This document shows positions 12,274 through 21,373 of a stretch of 64,000 nucleotides of DNA, piece by piece. The position numbers and the translations under genes were made by a program. Source of the DNA: Paraburkholderia edwinii (GTDB lineage Bacteria; Pseudomonadota; Gammaproteobacteria; Burkholderiales; Burkholderiaceae). The notes under the pieces are model-generated. The model made no database searches. It saw nothing but the letters and a program-made list of their open reading frames with translations, and was not told where the DNA came from. The DNA is taken from the NCBI RefSeq assembly GCF_019428685.1, contig NZ_CP080095.1:2170001-2234000 (forward strand), given 5' to 3'. Numbering within the stretch: the first letter of the stretch is position 1; the number at the start of each line of letters is the position of its first letter.

Positions 12274-12863
12274 GCGCGCTTGAGAATTTTGCGCATCGTG
12301 TATGGATATATTCGGACTACCTATCGATGGAAATTGGGTTGACGAATGTTCGTTTGTCGTAGCTGCGGTGTGGGCAGGGGTGCGTTATCGGAGGAGGTGC
12401 CAGCGGTCTGGACGTACCCGGCGCCGTGTGTCGCGCAGTGGCACGTTTCGCGGAACATTCCGCTTACGTCGTCGGTCGCGACCGAGGAGGGCAGCAAGTC
12501 GGCGATTTTTCTGCAGGGCGACGGCGATGGATGTGGTCAACGGCGCCTGCATTTTCCCGATGTGTATTCTCTCGATGTCGGTGTTTTCAGGTTGGCTGCT
12601 TGGCGCCTTGCTGCTCGCGAATCGCCTGCTGCTCAGCGTTGCGGGAGTCGCGGCGCTGTTTGGTGTTCTCGAGGATTTCTAGTGCGGCTTCTTGAAGAAG
12701 AAACACGTCAAAGAATCGTGCGCTGAAAACAAAAAAGGCCTGCCAATGTGGCAAGCCTTTTGTGATTGCTGGTGCGATGACTATTTCGCGTAGCCGACTA
12801 TCTAATTCCTGCAGCTTGCTCGTCGTTGCTGCTGGAAGATGTCTTGGCGTGTCTCTGACTTTT
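12274..12863. other. 590-base gap with terminator and possible decayed membrane gene
   Basis: Between the small hydrophobic ORF and tRNA-fMet. Plus-strand frames at 12302-12682 and 12346-12726 overlap each other. The end of the first (from an ATG at 12530) is very hydrophobic (CILSMSVFSGWLLGALLLANRLLL), while its upstream part is Arg-rich and unconvincing. This may be a frameshifted remnant of a membrane protein. A hairpin terminator is at 12733-12761. Confidence 0.35.
12733..12761 (-). terminator. Intrinsic terminator for tRNA-fMet (bidirectional)
   Basis: Stem AAAAGGCCTGCCA / TGGCAAGCCTTTT around ATG, with one mismatch, flanked by A and T runs. It lies about 100 bases 3' of the minus-strand tRNA and could also stop plus-strand transcripts. 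Confidence 0.75.
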
Positions 12864-12940
<77 letters not shown>

Positions 12941-12955
12941 TCCGTCGAAGAAAAG

Positions 12956-12984
12956 ATTATAGGGCAAACCCATTGCCCGTGCAA
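12956..12984 (-). promoter_or_regulatory. Promoter of tRNA-fMet
   Basis: On the minus strand a perfect -10 box TATAAT (12956-12961) is preceded by TTGCAC (12979-12984) at a 17-base spacing. The -10 box ends 15 bases before the mature tRNA 5' end, so the transcript has only a short leader. Confidence 0.8.
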
Positions 12985-13217
12985 CACCTTTGTTCGCTTC
13001 AACGTGTTCACGCGGCACTCGCGACGTGCAATGTGCGTGCACGTTTCAAGCACCTACCACTGCGCACGGACAACACACACACAGCGCACACACAGCGCGA
13101 ACACATCGCCGCATACACCCAGATGTCGCAAGCGCCTGCGCTAGAATCGCAATTCGATCTGCGGCAGCGGCACCTCATTGCCGCAGCGTTCCCCACCTCT
13201 TTGCCATTCAATCGCAT

Positions 13218-13715
13218 ATGGACATCGTTCACGATCTGCAAGCGATCGCCGCTCAGGAAAAGGCGCTGGTGTTCGCGCAATTCGATCCCGATCGCGCATG
13301 GCAACTCGGCGCGCACCTGCATGAAATCGCCAAGGCGCGCGGGCTCGCACTCGCCATCGATATACGTACGTTCGGCCAGCTGCTGTTCTTCAGCGCACTC
13401 GACGGCGCGACACCCGACAACGTCGAGTGGGCTCGCCGCAAGGCCAACGTCGTCGCGCAATTCCGGCGCAGCTCGTACGCGGTCGGGCTCAAGCTGCAGC
13501 AATCGGGCGCGACACTCGCGGACAAGCACGGACTCGCCGTTGCCGACTACGCGTCGCATGGCGGCGCCTTTCCGTTGACGGTGACGGGTGCCGGCGTAAT
13601 CGGCTCGGTGACGGTGTCGGGCTTGCCGCAGCGCTCCGATCACGAACTCGTCGTCGAGGCGCTATGCGCGCAACTCGATCAGGACTACGGCAAGCTCGCG
13701 CTTGCGAAGGCCTGA
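13218..13715 (+). CDS. UPF0303 / HbpS-like (DUF336) protein
   Basis: 165 residues from the ATG before DIVHDLQAI; the frame extends upstream through CA-rich DNA with no coding character. Family features: [28 protein letters not shown] at the N terminus, and [35 protein letters not shown], the glycine-rich end typical of this HbpS/GlcG-like fold. Relatives bind or degrade haem or act as chaperone-like partners; the function here is not known. The SMR transporter gene starts four bases after its stop, so the two are translated from one message. Confidence 0.85.
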   Translation: MDIVHDLQAIAAQEKALVFAQFDPDRAWQLGAHLHEIAKARGLALAIDIRTFGQLLFFSALDGATPDNVEWARRKANVVAQFRRSSYAVGLKLQQSGATLADKHGLAVADYASHGGAFPLTVTGAGVIGSVTVSGLPQRSDHELVVEALCAQLDQDYGKLALAKA

Positions 13716-13719
13716 AGCG

Positions 13720-14058
13720 ATGCGTTTGCCGCCTTATGCATTGCTCGGCATCGCGATCGTCGCGGAGGTGATCGCCACGTCCGCGTTGCGCGCATCCGAT
13801 GGCTTCACACGATTGCCGCCGGCTATCGTCGTCGTGCTCGGCTACGGCCTGTCGTTCTATATGCTGTCGCTGACGCTTAAGAGCATTCCGGTGGGCATCG
13901 TCTATGCGATCTGGTCGGGCGTCGGCATCGTGCTGATCACGCTTGTCGCCCTGGTGGTGTACCGGCAGGTGCCGGATTTGCCCGCTGTGGCAGGGCTCGG
14001 ACTCATCGTTGCCGGCGTGGTCGTGCTCAATCTGTTTTCGAAGATGCAAACGCACTGA
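13720..14058 (+). CDS. SMR-family (EmrE-like) multidrug/quaternary ammonium exporter
   Basis: 112 residues with four transmembrane helices. The proton- and drug-binding Glu is present in helix 1 (IAIVAEVIATSAL), and the SMR signature YGLSFYMLSLTLKSIPVGIVYAIWSGVGIV spans helices 2 and 3. It works as an antiparallel dimer in the inner membrane, exchanging cationic drugs, quaternary ammonium compounds or guanidinium-like cations for protons. The start is four bases after the UPF0303 stop. Confidence 0.93.
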   Translation: MRLPPYALLGIAIVAEVIATSALRASDGFTRLPPAIVVVLGYGLSFYMLSLTLKSIPVGIVYAIWSGVGIVLITLVALVVYRQVPDLPAVAGLGLIVAGVVVLNLFSKMQTH

Positions 14059-14134
14059 TGCGCAAACCGGCATCGACGCCGCGCGCGAGCCGCTAGCGCT
14101 TGCGCATCGCGGCAGCGCCGTGCGCGTATCGCGC

Positions 14135-14548
14135 TTACTTGCAGCGAATGACCATCGAGCGGTTCTTCACATTGGCCGACACGACGTTGGTAATGCCGCC
14201 GCCCGCCGTGCCGCCTTCGTCGTTGTCCTTCGAGACGATGTCGTACCCCGTCGGTCCGCATGCCTTGCCGGCCTGCACATAACACGATGCCCAGCTCGAC
14301 CCCGCATCGGCGCCGCTGCAGTTGACCGCGAAGCCCGTCTCGCCGTTCGGCAGATTGATCAGCTTCGTTGTATTCGACGAAGCGCACGCGGCGAGGCTCG
14401 CGGCGATCAGCGCGAGGCCGGGCAGCAGCGCGGCGCGCGCGCGCGTTGCGGTCAGGCGCGTCGGCTTCGAGCTTACGCGCAGCGCCGGCGAAGACGCCGG
14501 GTCAAAAGAAGATCGTGACGAACGCAGGCGCGTCGTGAGGTACTTCAT
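14135..14548 (-). CDS. Small exported lipoprotein, hypothetical
   Basis: 137 residues. A basic N terminus is followed by a hydrophobic stretch ending in a lipobox (LIAASLAAC), so lipidation on the Cys near residue 55 is likely. The mature part has four Cys (NCSGADAGSSWASCYVQAGKACG and the last CK), which could form disulfides. AGAGGA precedes the ATG. The signal region is unusually long (about 50 residues before the lipobox), so an internal start is possible. I do not recognise the family. Confidence 0.7.
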   Translation of the reverse strand: MKYLTTRLRSSRSSFDPASSPALRVSSKPTRLTATRARAALLPGLALIAASLAACASSNTTKLINLPNGETGFAVNCSGADAGSSWASCYVQAGKACGPTGYDIVSKDNDEGGTAGGGITNVVSANVKNRSMVIRCK

Positions 14549-14695
14549 GGCATGTCCTCTTGTGATGAATTCGTAGCTAGCGATAACGCAGTGCCGCTAG
14601 CTTGATGGTCGGATGGGCAAGCGTCGAACCGCGTAAAGCTTGACCGGTCGACCCCTTGAGGGCTTGTGCTCGTATGACAAGCGTCGCGTCGCGCA

Positions 14696-14893
14696 TCAGC
14701 CCATGCCCGGTTCGATGCGGATGCCCGCATGTCCGACCGCGCGCCGGCTGTCGACACCGGCTTCGCTCGACGCGTCTTGCCAGATGCTAATGGCCTTCGG
14801 CACATCGATGCCGTGTTCTCCCGCGTAGGAAAACCACGCGTTTGCTGCATCGGGTTCGGCCACTTCCGTGTCCCGAAGGAAATATTTTCCCAT
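14696..14893 (-). CDS. Small acidic hypothetical protein, 65 aa
   Basis: Begins MGKYFLRDTEVAEPDAANAWFSYAGEHGIDVPKAISIWQ. The residue balance looks like a folded protein, unlike the Arg-rich extension that remains open upstream to 15157. No clear Shine-Dalgarno precedes the ATG, which weakens the call. It is not linked to a recognised operon. Confidence 0.35.
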   Translation of the reverse strand: MGKYFLRDTEVAEPDAANAWFSYAGEHGIDVPKAISIWQDASSEAGVDSRRAVGHAGIRIEPGMG

Positions 14894-15186
14894 ATCGCAA
14901 GTTCTGGATGAGGAATGCGCATAACGGACGTCGCACATCAGCCCTGCGACGCTGGATCGGTGTATGCCAAAGCGGCACGCGGGGTTCGACCGATGTGCGG
15001 CGAATAAGTGCATTGCGCGACGAATATGACGCGGTACAACCGGCGCGTCGTCGTGAGGCACGGGGCAGCGGAGCAGTGGCGCAGGAACGCATTGAGACAG
15101 TCGGTCCCACAGAACTAATTTTCCTTGCAGACGCCTTATATCCATACGCGCAAGCATCGATACAAGACCGACAAATGGAGGTTGAA

Positions 15187-15495
15187 ATGGCAGAACGCGT
15201 GAGCGGACCCTATCGCGGGTATTACATCAGCGCGGCCGCGCGGCTCGTCAATGTGAGCGAAGCTGCGTCGTCGCGGGGTAAAGGTGGTGAGAGTAAGGCC
15301 GGTGAAAGCGCGTGCGGAATCTACGTGGGCTCGGTCAGCCTGTCGCAGCGCGGGCCCGACGATGTACACCGCATCGAGACCTTGCTCGATCTCGGCGACG
15401 AACAGCGTTTCGCGACCGAAGAGGCCGCGCTCGAGCATGTGGAACGAGCCGCGCGTGCCTATATCGACCGTCTGTTGCAGGTATCGTCGTCGTGA
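15187..15495 (+). CDS. Hypothetical protein, 102 aa
   Basis: Starts at the second of two in-frame ATGs, because GGAGG lies six bases before it. Sequence character: AERVSGPYRGYYISAAARLV at the start, a Ser/Gly/Lys linker, then IYVGSVSLSQRGPDDVHRIETLLDLGDEQRFATEEAALEHVERAARAYIDRLL with a long amphipathic helix. It resembles small conserved proteins of Burkholderia; no function is known to me. Confidence 0.7.
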   Translation: MAERVSGPYRGYYISAAARLVNVSEAASSRGKGGESKAGESACGIYVGSVSLSQRGPDDVHRIETLLDLGDEQRFATEEAALEHVERAARAYIDRLLQVSSS

Positions 15496-15722
15496 ATATG
15501 CGCGGCCTGAATACGCATTCGTTGCGTTGCCCTGGCGGCCAATCCCGCGTGGGCGCGGCCGCGGCGCCCGGCTGGACTGCAGATTGCGGGGACGAGTACC
15601 ATAGCCCCCGATAAGCCCGACAACGTCTGATTGGCCCAGTTGGCCCAGTTGGCAGATTGAGCCATCAGGCCGCCGCGCGGCGGAGTCGGCTTTTGCACGA
15701 TCATTCAGATGATGAGGCGAAC

Positions 15723-16010
15723 ATGGACATCCGCTTCCCCGCGGACGCGCCCGCATACCGCGATTCGAATCTGACCGTCGTCTTTCGTGCGCTGGTAGAT
15801 GGCGAGCCGGTGCCGTGCGCGATTTCGGTCGAAGCGCTCGAAGATCACTTCGGTGCGCCGTCCTACGACCGCGACGGCTGGATGCACGCTTTCAACAATG
15901 GCCGGCCGCGCATCGAAGCGGTTGCGCGCGAGCATTTGCAGATCAGCAATGGCACGCCGGTGCTGCTAAAGAGTGGGCACTTCCCGCCAGGCGACAACGT
16001 GCCGTCGTGA
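15723..16010 (+). CDS. DUF1488-family protein
   Basis: 95 residues from the ATG before DIRFPADAPAY. Pattern seen: NLTVVFRALVDGEPVPCAISVEALEDHFGAPSYDRDGWMHAFNNGRPRIEAVAREHL, matching the small DUF1488 group found in Burkholderia. Function unknown. The stop is four bases before the convergent SDR gene, so the two ends nearly touch. Confidence 0.75.
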   Translation: MDIRFPADAPAYRDSNLTVVFRALVDGEPVPCAISVEALEDHFGAPSYDRDGWMHAFNNGRPRIEAVAREHLQISNGTPVLLKSGHFPPGDNVPS

Positions 16011-16014
16011 GACG

Positions 16015-17040
16015 CTATCCTTTGATCGGCTCGGCGCCGGGCGACACCTGCAGTTTCAATGCCCGCCGCGCGGCTTCCGCTGCTTCCGCTGCTTCGTAAG
16101 AAAGCCGAATCCCTTCGTCGTATGGCGTCGTGCTGATCGGACCGATCAGAGCTTGCAGCGCCGAGTCGTCGAGCACGACGGGGTCCGTCAGCAAGTAGTG
16201 CATCTCCACCAGCTCACGCATGATCGGATTGATGAGGCCGATCGCGCGCAGCATCGTCTTGCCCGCAACCATCAGTTTGGGGGCGCGGCCCGCTAGCGCA
16301 TACGCGCGTGTCGCGACTTCGCGCGGCGTGATCGTGCCCGCGCCGGCGAGATGAAGTACGCGGCCATACGCCGCAGGCGTGTGCACAAGCGCGGCCACGA
16401 CAGGCCCTAAATCAGGCATGAAAATGAATTCGTGCGGAATGTCGATCGGCCCGATCATCTGCGCGCGGCCGCCGCGCGCTGCGCCTTCGAACACGCCGTG
16501 CAGGAAGCTGCGTTCGACGCCCGGGCCGTAGAAGTCGGGCAAGCGCAACACGAGCGTCGAGAGGCCGTTGCGTCCGTGCGCATCGAGCACGAGATCTTCC
16601 TGTTCGCGCCGCATGCGGCCTTTGAACGTATGCGGTTCGCGTGGGTGCGCTTCAGTGACCGGCTGTTGCTGCGGCCGCCCATACGGATAGACCGTGCCGA
16701 TCAGGATCAGGCGCTCGACACCGGCCGCATCGAGCCCCGCGAGCGTATTGCGCATCAGCGGCGGATGCGTCGCAAACTGGTCGTACGGCACGCCGACGAG
16801 ATAGACCGCGGTGTGCAGGCCGGCGGCCGCCGCGGCGACCGATGACGGATCGTCCGGGTTCCAGGTCACGATGTCGGCGTTCGGATCGTCGCCGAATGCG
16901 GCCTCGAGCGCTGGCCGCGAACGGCCGATGGCGCGATAGCGCACGCCTTGTGCGCGTAGCGCCGCGGCGATGCTGCGGCCGGCCGCGCCCGCCGCGCCGA
17001 ACAGGCCAATGTGAGCGGGAACGGTGTGATCGCTTTTCAT
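16015..17040 (-). CDS. NAD-dependent epimerase/dehydratase (extended SDR)
   Basis: 341 residues. Rossmann fold at the N terminus with GLFGAAGAAGRSIAAAL, and an extended-SDR middle (LILIGTVYPYGRPQQQPVTEAHPREPHTFKGRMRRE) where TVYPYG supplies the family Tyr but the following Lys is displaced. The C-terminal substrate half contains LVLRLPDFYGPGVERSFLHG. GGGAG precedes the ATG. It is divergent from a TetR gene, with a palindromic operator in the 85-94 bases between them, so it is probably repressed by that protein. Substrate unknown. Confidence 0.85.
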   Translation of the reverse strand: MKSDHTVPAHIGLFGAAGAAGRSIAAALRAQGVRYRAIGRSRPALEAAFGDDPNADIVTWNPDDPSSVAAAAAGLHTAVYLVGVPYDQFATHPPLMRNTLAGLDAAGVERLILIGTVYPYGRPQQQPVTEAHPREPHTFKGRMRREQEDLVLDAHGRNGLSTLVLRLPDFYGPGVERSFLHGVFEGAARGGRAQMIGPIDIPHEFIFMPDLGPVVAALVHTPAAYGRVLHLAGAGTITPREVATRAYALAGRAPKLMVAGKTMLRAIGLINPIMRELVEMHYLLTDPVVLDDSALQALIGPISTTPYDEGIRLSYEAAEAAEAARRALKLQVSPGAEPIKG

Positions 17041-17064
17041 CGGAACTCCCGGGTGTGATTTGAG

Positions 17065-17091
17065 TGAACGCTGTTCAGTAAACAGTGTTCA
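17065..17091. promoter_or_regulatory. 27-bp palindromic operator between SDR and TetR genes
   Basis: TGAACGCTGTT (17065-17075), spacer CAGTA, then AACAGTGTTCA (17081-17091): 11-base arms with one mismatch. Next to it TTGACA (17099-17104) and TGTCAA (17113-17118) form a second symmetry and a -35-like box. The location in a divergent SDR/TetR promoter is the classic arrangement for TetR repressors. Confidence 0.8.
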
Positions 17092-17134
17092 GTTTAATTT
17101 GACATTTCATTTTGTCAACCCGAAAATGCGGTGC

Positions 17135-17839
17135 ATGGGAATCGCTGAACGAAAAACTCGCGAAAAGCAGGTGCTGCGCGAACGCATCCTCGATGCATCG
17201 CGCCGCATCGTGATGCGCGAAGGCTTCGCCGCGCTATCGATGCGCAAGATCGCCGACGCAATCGAATATTCTCCGGCCACGCTGTATCTGCATTTCGAGA
17301 ATCGCGACGAAATCGCGCGTGCGTTGTGCATGGAAGGCTATGCGCAACTGCTTGAGAGCCTCAAGCCGCATCTGTCGATCGCGGATCCCGCGGAACGCCT
17401 GAAGGCGATCTGGCGCGCGTATGTGGCATTCGGTGTCGAGCACCCGCAGACGTACCGGCTGGTCTTTATGGAAGATCCGACCTACGTCGGCGCGGCATTC
17501 GAAAGCGCCGCGCAGGATGGCGACGATGCGGGCGAGGCTGCGTTCCGGCTCGTGGCCGACGCGCTCGATGAAATGAAGGCGCAGGGCCGCTTGCCGGCAT
17601 CGGCCGATAGCAACGTGTGGACCGAGGCGCTGTGGGCGACCATGCATGGCATCGTCGCGTTGCGGCTCACCTGTCCTGTGTTTCCGCGCACGCCGCTCGA
17701 TACCGTCGTGGACGCGGCGCTCGATGCATGGCTGGGCGACTGTTCGGCGCACACGGGAAAAGCCGCGACGCCGCCGCGCAAGCGCGTCACGCGCGCGGCG
17801 CCGCCGGCTAAAAAGGCGAAGCCTTCTTCGAGCAGCTGA
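17135..17839 (+). CDS. TetR-family transcriptional repressor
   Basis: 234 residues from the ATG before GIAERKTREKQ; ATGs up to 25 codons upstream lie in the operator region. N-terminal helix-turn-helix, about residues 10-60 (RILDASRRIVMREGFAALSMRKIADAIEYSPATLYLHFENRDEI), is textbook TetR. The C-terminal ligand domain holds TYRLVFMEDPTYVGAAF and ALWATMHGIVALRLTCPVFP (WHG-type). The tail is Lys/Ala/Pro-rich. It divergently faces an SDR gene across a 27-bp palindrome and probably represses both promoters. Confidence 0.93.
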   Translation: MGIAERKTREKQVLRERILDASRRIVMREGFAALSMRKIADAIEYSPATLYLHFENRDEIARALCMEGYAQLLESLKPHLSIADPAERLKAIWRAYVAFGVEHPQTYRLVFMEDPTYVGAAFESAAQDGDDAGEAAFRLVADALDEMKAQGRLPASADSNVWTEALWATMHGIVALRLTCPVFPRTPLDTVVDAALDAWLGDCSAHTGKAATPPRKRVTRAAPPAKKAKPSSSS

Positions 17840-18035
17840 AGCCGGCACTATTGGTACGGCACGGCTCTGCGTAGCCACGGTAGCCGGCGGCGCACCGCAT
17901 CCGTGTCGAAAATACTTATCTTGTTGGCGCTTCACCGACGCAAAGCGCCTCGCTGAAAGCTGCGCGGCACATTGCAAACATCGGTACGTGTTACCGTTCA
18001 ACCTGTTGCCTGTCACTATTGTCTGCGTTATCCCT

Positions 18036-19166
18036 ATGCCGACTCACTCACCGCTACCCGCCGGCGAAGACGTCACGGTCTACGTCGCGAACCGCATCGG
18101 ATTTATCGAACTCGACCGCCCGAAGGCGCTAAACGCGTTATCGACCGGCATGATTCGCACGATGCGCGCCGCGCTCGATCAGTGGCGCGACGACGCGGAC
18201 GTGCTCGCGATCGTCGTGCGCAGCGCGAACCCGCGCGCGTTCTGCGCGGGCGGCGATATCCGCTTCCTGTACGACGCGCATCGGCGTGGCGACCGTGATG
18301 CGCTCGACACGTTTTTCATCGGGGAGTACCGGCTCAACCACGCGATCTTCACGTATCCGAAGCCGTATATCGCGCTGATGAACGGCATCGTGATGGGCGG
18401 CGGCATGGGCATTTCGCAAGGCGCCTATCGCACGGGCGGCCTGCGGGTTGTGACGACATCGACGCGCATGGCGATGCCCGAAACGCGCATCGGCCTGTTC
18501 CCCGATGTCGGCGTGGGCTGGTTTCTCGCGCGCACGCCGGGCGCGATCGGGCGTTATCTCGCGGTGACCGGCGAGTCGCTAGGGCCGGCCGACGCGCTTT
18601 ATGCGGGACTGGCCGATGCGTATATCGAAGACGACGCGCTGCCCACGCTCATCGAGCGTCTGAAGACCGAAGTGTTCGAGCGCGGCGCCGATATCGTGAA
18701 TTGCGTTGCGCGCGAAGCGGCCGCGTACAAGGTCGTGCCGACGCCGGACACGTCGCCGATTGCCGATGCGCGCGCGCTGATCGACCGCCACTTCGCGCTG
18801 CCTGATGTCGCGCAAATCATCGCGTCGCTCGATGCGGAAGGCGATTGCGCGAATGCGGACTGGGCCGAGCAGATCGGCGGCGTATTGCGCGAGCGCTCGC
18901 CGCTCGCGATGGCGCTCTCGCTCGAAGTGGTGACGCGCGCCGAAGGGACGATGGCCGATTGCCTGCGCCGTGACCTCGATCTGACGCGCTCGACGTTCGA
19001 GCGCGGCGACGTCAGCGAAGGCATTCGCGCGCGCATCATCGACAAGGACAACCGGCCGACCTGGCATTTCGCGCGGATCGAGGATGTGCCGGCCGAGTAT
19101 GTCGCCGGCATGTTCGAGAGCCCGTGGCCGGCGAACGAGCATCCATTACGCGACCTCGTGGGCTGA
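18036..19166 (+). CDS. 3-hydroxyisobutyryl-CoA hydrolase / enoyl-CoA hydratase family
   Basis: 376 residues, the length of HIBCH enzymes (plain enoyl-CoA hydratases are about 260). Crotonase-fold motifs: IELDRPKALNALSTGMI, RAFCAGGDIRFLYD as oxyanion-hole region, MNGIVMGGGMGISQGAYRTGG, then MPETRIGLFPDVGVGWFLARTPG with the HIBCH catalytic Glu and Asp. HIBCH hydrolyses 3-hydroxyisobutyryl-CoA in valine breakdown. The gene stands alone, so the pathway is inferred from the family. The start ATG has no clear Shine-Dalgarno; the frame is open far upstream. Confidence 0.88.
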   Translation: MPTHSPLPAGEDVTVYVANRIGFIELDRPKALNALSTGMIRTMRAALDQWRDDADVLAIVVRSANPRAFCAGGDIRFLYDAHRRGDRDALDTFFIGEYRLNHAIFTYPKPYIALMNGIVMGGGMGISQGAYRTGGLRVVTTSTRMAMPETRIGLFPDVGVGWFLARTPGAIGRYLAVTGESLGPADALYAGLADAYIEDDALPTLIERLKTEVFERGADIVNCVAREAAAYKVVPTPDTSPIADARALIDRHFALPDVAQIIASLDAEGDCANADWAEQIGGVLRERSPLAMALSLEVVTRAEGTMADCLRRDLDLTRSTFERGDVSEGIRARIIDKDNRPTWHFARIEDVPAEYVAGMFESPWPANEHPLRDLVG

Positions 19167-19184
19167 AGCGAAGCGGGGCAGGCG

Positions 19185-19232
19185 CGAAGCAGCAAACCGG
19201 CGAAGCAGCGAACCGGCGAATCAGCGAACCGC
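19185..19232. repeat. Tandem repeat, 3 x 16 bp
   Basis: Unit GCGAAGCAGCRAACCG three times in a row, the third with one change (GCGAATCAGC...). It sits in the 71-base gap between two convergent genes. Confidence 0.85.
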
Positions 19233-19237
19233 CGAGC

Positions 19238-19669
19238 TCAGTCCTGCGATTCGCCATCGCCTGCCATAAACGCGCGCATGAAAACGAGCGCGCCCCAGCC
19301 CCACATCGCATTGGCGGCAAAGCCGACCGCGAGGCGCGGCAGCATATTGCCGGCGGGCCAGATGCCGCGAATAGGATCGACGACGAACACGCTGCCGGCC
19401 GTCAGCACGATGCCGCCGAACAGAAACGCCGGCACCCACGGCGCGGTGCGTTCCGGCGAGACGCGCAATAGCCACGCCATCAGCACACCCCATACGGCGC
19501 TCCAGATCGCGTTGGCGATGAATTCGGGTATCTCGAGCGGCGCGAACGGCGCGGTTGAAAAACCGCTCAGGTCGATCACGCCGGCCGCGTGCAGCAGGCC
19601 CAGTGTCGCGTCATGGAAAAACAGCGCGGCGAGAAATCCGGACACGAACGGCAGTATGAGTTTTTGCAT
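19238..19669 (-). CDS. Integral membrane protein, hypothetical
   Basis: 143 residues with about four hydrophobic helices: LILPFVSGFLAALFFHDATLGLLHAAGVI, ANAIWSAVWGVLMAWLL, WVPAFLFGGIVLTAGSVFVV and LAVGFAANAMWGWGALVFM. No catalytic motif is evident. It is convergent with the HIBCH-like gene and has no operon partner. It resembles small conserved membrane proteins of unknown function in Burkholderia. Confidence 0.75.
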   Translation of the reverse strand: MQKLILPFVSGFLAALFFHDATLGLLHAAGVIDLSGFSTAPFAPLEIPEFIANAIWSAVWGVLMAWLLRVSPERTAPWVPAFLFGGIVLTAGSVFVVDPIRGIWPAGNMLPRLAVGFAANAMWGWGALVFMRAFMAGDGESQD

Positions 19670-20197
19670 CTATCGCACACGCGCGAAACGCAAGGCCGGC
19701 GCAGCCTGGCGGGATTAAAAGCGGGATCAGCCGATTGTCGTAAAACGAGCGTCATTATATAGACGGCACCTCGCTGTCCGGCCCGATTCGACACGATTTA
19801 ACGCGCCTCGTGTTGCATAAATGCAAGTGCGTGCCGGGTTGTCGGCCCGGGTTGCCCAACGGTTTGGTTCACGCGGGTCGCGCAGGCTGTGCGAATGCCT
19901 CGAGCACCGGTCAAATCACGAAAGCGGAAAACCTAAGCTCAAAAAAATCGTTCTAAAGACACCAGCCCGTCCATAGACTGTTTTCGATGCAGACGGCGCT
20001 GTACGCCGTCCTCCGTTGCCACGCCGCGTAGTCGACGCGCGGCCAGCGCGACTCCCTCTCCTTGTTCGCTTGAACCATGTGCCGCGGCGCGCGGCCCGGG
20101 TGCGCTCGCGCGTCGCGCGGGCCGCGCACGGGCGGCGTCTGCGGCGTGCTTCACTCAACTAATCGAACTGCCATAGGCAGAAAGGCAGGAGCTTCAG
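19670..20197. other. Regulatory gap upstream of ssuD
   Basis: 528 bases between a minus-strand membrane protein gene and ssuD. No coding frame is convincing. It contains a perfect palindrome TTGCAT-AA-ATGCAA (19813-19826) and a hairpin GACGGCG-CTGTA-CGCCGTC (19992-20010). The ssu promoter, normally under CysB/Cbl-type LysR control, should lie here. ssuA and ssuE, which usually precede ssuD, are not present. Confidence 0.5.
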
Positions 20198-21355
20198 ATG
20201 AACGTCTTCTGGTTCATTCCCACGCACGGGGACACACGCTATCTCGGCACGTCCGAAGGCGCGCGCGCCGCGGACCACCACTATTTCCAGCAGATCGCGA
20301 GCGCTGCCGACACGCTCGGCTACGAAGGCGTGCTGCTGCCGACCGGCCGCTCGTGCGAGGACGCATGGGTCGTCGCATCGAGCCTGATTCCGGTCACGAA
20401 GCGGCTCAAGTTTCTCGTCGCGATTCGGCCCGGCATTACGTCGCCGGGCCTGTCCGCGCGCATGGCGGCAACCTTCGACCGGCTCTCGGGCGGGCGCCTG
20501 CTGATCAACGTCGTGACGGGCGGCGATACCGCGGAGCTCGAAGGCGACGGCCTGTTCGTCGATCACGACACGCGCTACGAGATCACCGGCGAATTCCTGC
20601 ATATCTGGCGCGGACTGCTGGCGGGCGCGCATCGCGACGCGTCGCTCGACTTTATCGGCAAGCATCTGAAATCGAAGGGCGGCAAGCTGCTTTATCCGCC
20701 GGTGCAGGATCCGCATCCGCCGCTGTGGTTCGGCGGTTCGTCGCCGGCCGCGCATGACATCGCCGGCGAGCATATCGATACGTATCTGACGTGGGGCGAG
20801 CCGCCTGCCGCGGTCGCGGAAAAGATCGCGCAGATTCGCGCGCGCGCCGGGCACCACGGGCGAAAGATCCGCTTCGGCATTCGCCTGCATGTGATCGTGC
20901 GCGAAACCGAAGACGAAGCATGGGCCGCCGCGGACAAGCTCATCAGCAAGCTCGACGACGCGACGGTCGCACGCGCGCAGGCGTCGTTCGCGAAGATGGA
21001 TTCGGAAGGGCAGCGCCGCATGGCCGCGCTGCACGGCGGTAAGCGTGGCGGTCGCGCAGACCTCGAAATCTATCCGAACCTGTGGGCCGGTGTCGGCTTG
21101 GTGCGCGGCGGCGCGGGCACGGCGCTGGTCGGCAGTCCGCAGCAGGTCGCCGAGCGCATGCAGGAGTACGCGTCGCTTGGCATCGAGACGTTCATCCTGT
21201 CGGGCTATCCGCATCTCGAGGAGTCTTACCGTTTCGCCGAGCTCGTGTTTCCGCTGCTGCCGGGCCGGCAGCGAGCAAACGTGAGCGGTCCGCTGTCGGG
21301 GCCGTTCGGCGAAATCGTCGGCAACCACTATGCGCCGAAGGCCGCGCAAAGCTGA
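20198..21355 (+). CDS. ssuD: FMNH2-dependent alkanesulfonate monooxygenase
   Basis: Cleaves C-S bonds of alkanesulfonates with FMNH2 and O2, releasing sulfite for cysteine synthesis. 385 residues, normal length. A bacterial-luciferase-type barrel with [17 protein letters not shown] at the start, [48 protein letters not shown] and GETF-like [25 protein letters not shown]. It needs a flavin reductase (SsuE), which is not in this window. ssuC and ssuB follow closely. Confidence 0.95.
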   Translation: MNVFWFIPTHGDTRYLGTSEGARAADHHYFQQIASAADTLGYEGVLLPTGRSCEDAWVVASSLIPVTKRLKFLVAIRPGITSPGLSARMAATFDRLSGGRLLINVVTGGDTAELEGDGLFVDHDTRYEITGEFLHIWRGLLAGAHRDASLDFIGKHLKSKGGKLLYPPVQDPHPPLWFGGSSPAAHDIAGEHIDTYLTWGEPPAAVAEKIAQIRARAGHHGRKIRFGIRLHVIVRETEDEAWAAADKLISKLDDATVARAQASFAKMDSEGQRRMAALHGGKRGGRADLEIYPNLWAGVGLVRGGAGTALVGSPQQVAERMQEYASLGIETFILSGYPHLEESYRFAELVFPLLPGRQRANVSGPLSGPFGEIVGNHYAPKAAQS

Positions 21356-21373
21356 AGCGGGGAGGGCGCATCG

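Noticed and set aside
12346..12726. 126-codon plus-strand gene
   Set aside because: Overlaps a second frame of equal length, lacks a ribosome binding site and has no motif; kept only as a possible remnant.
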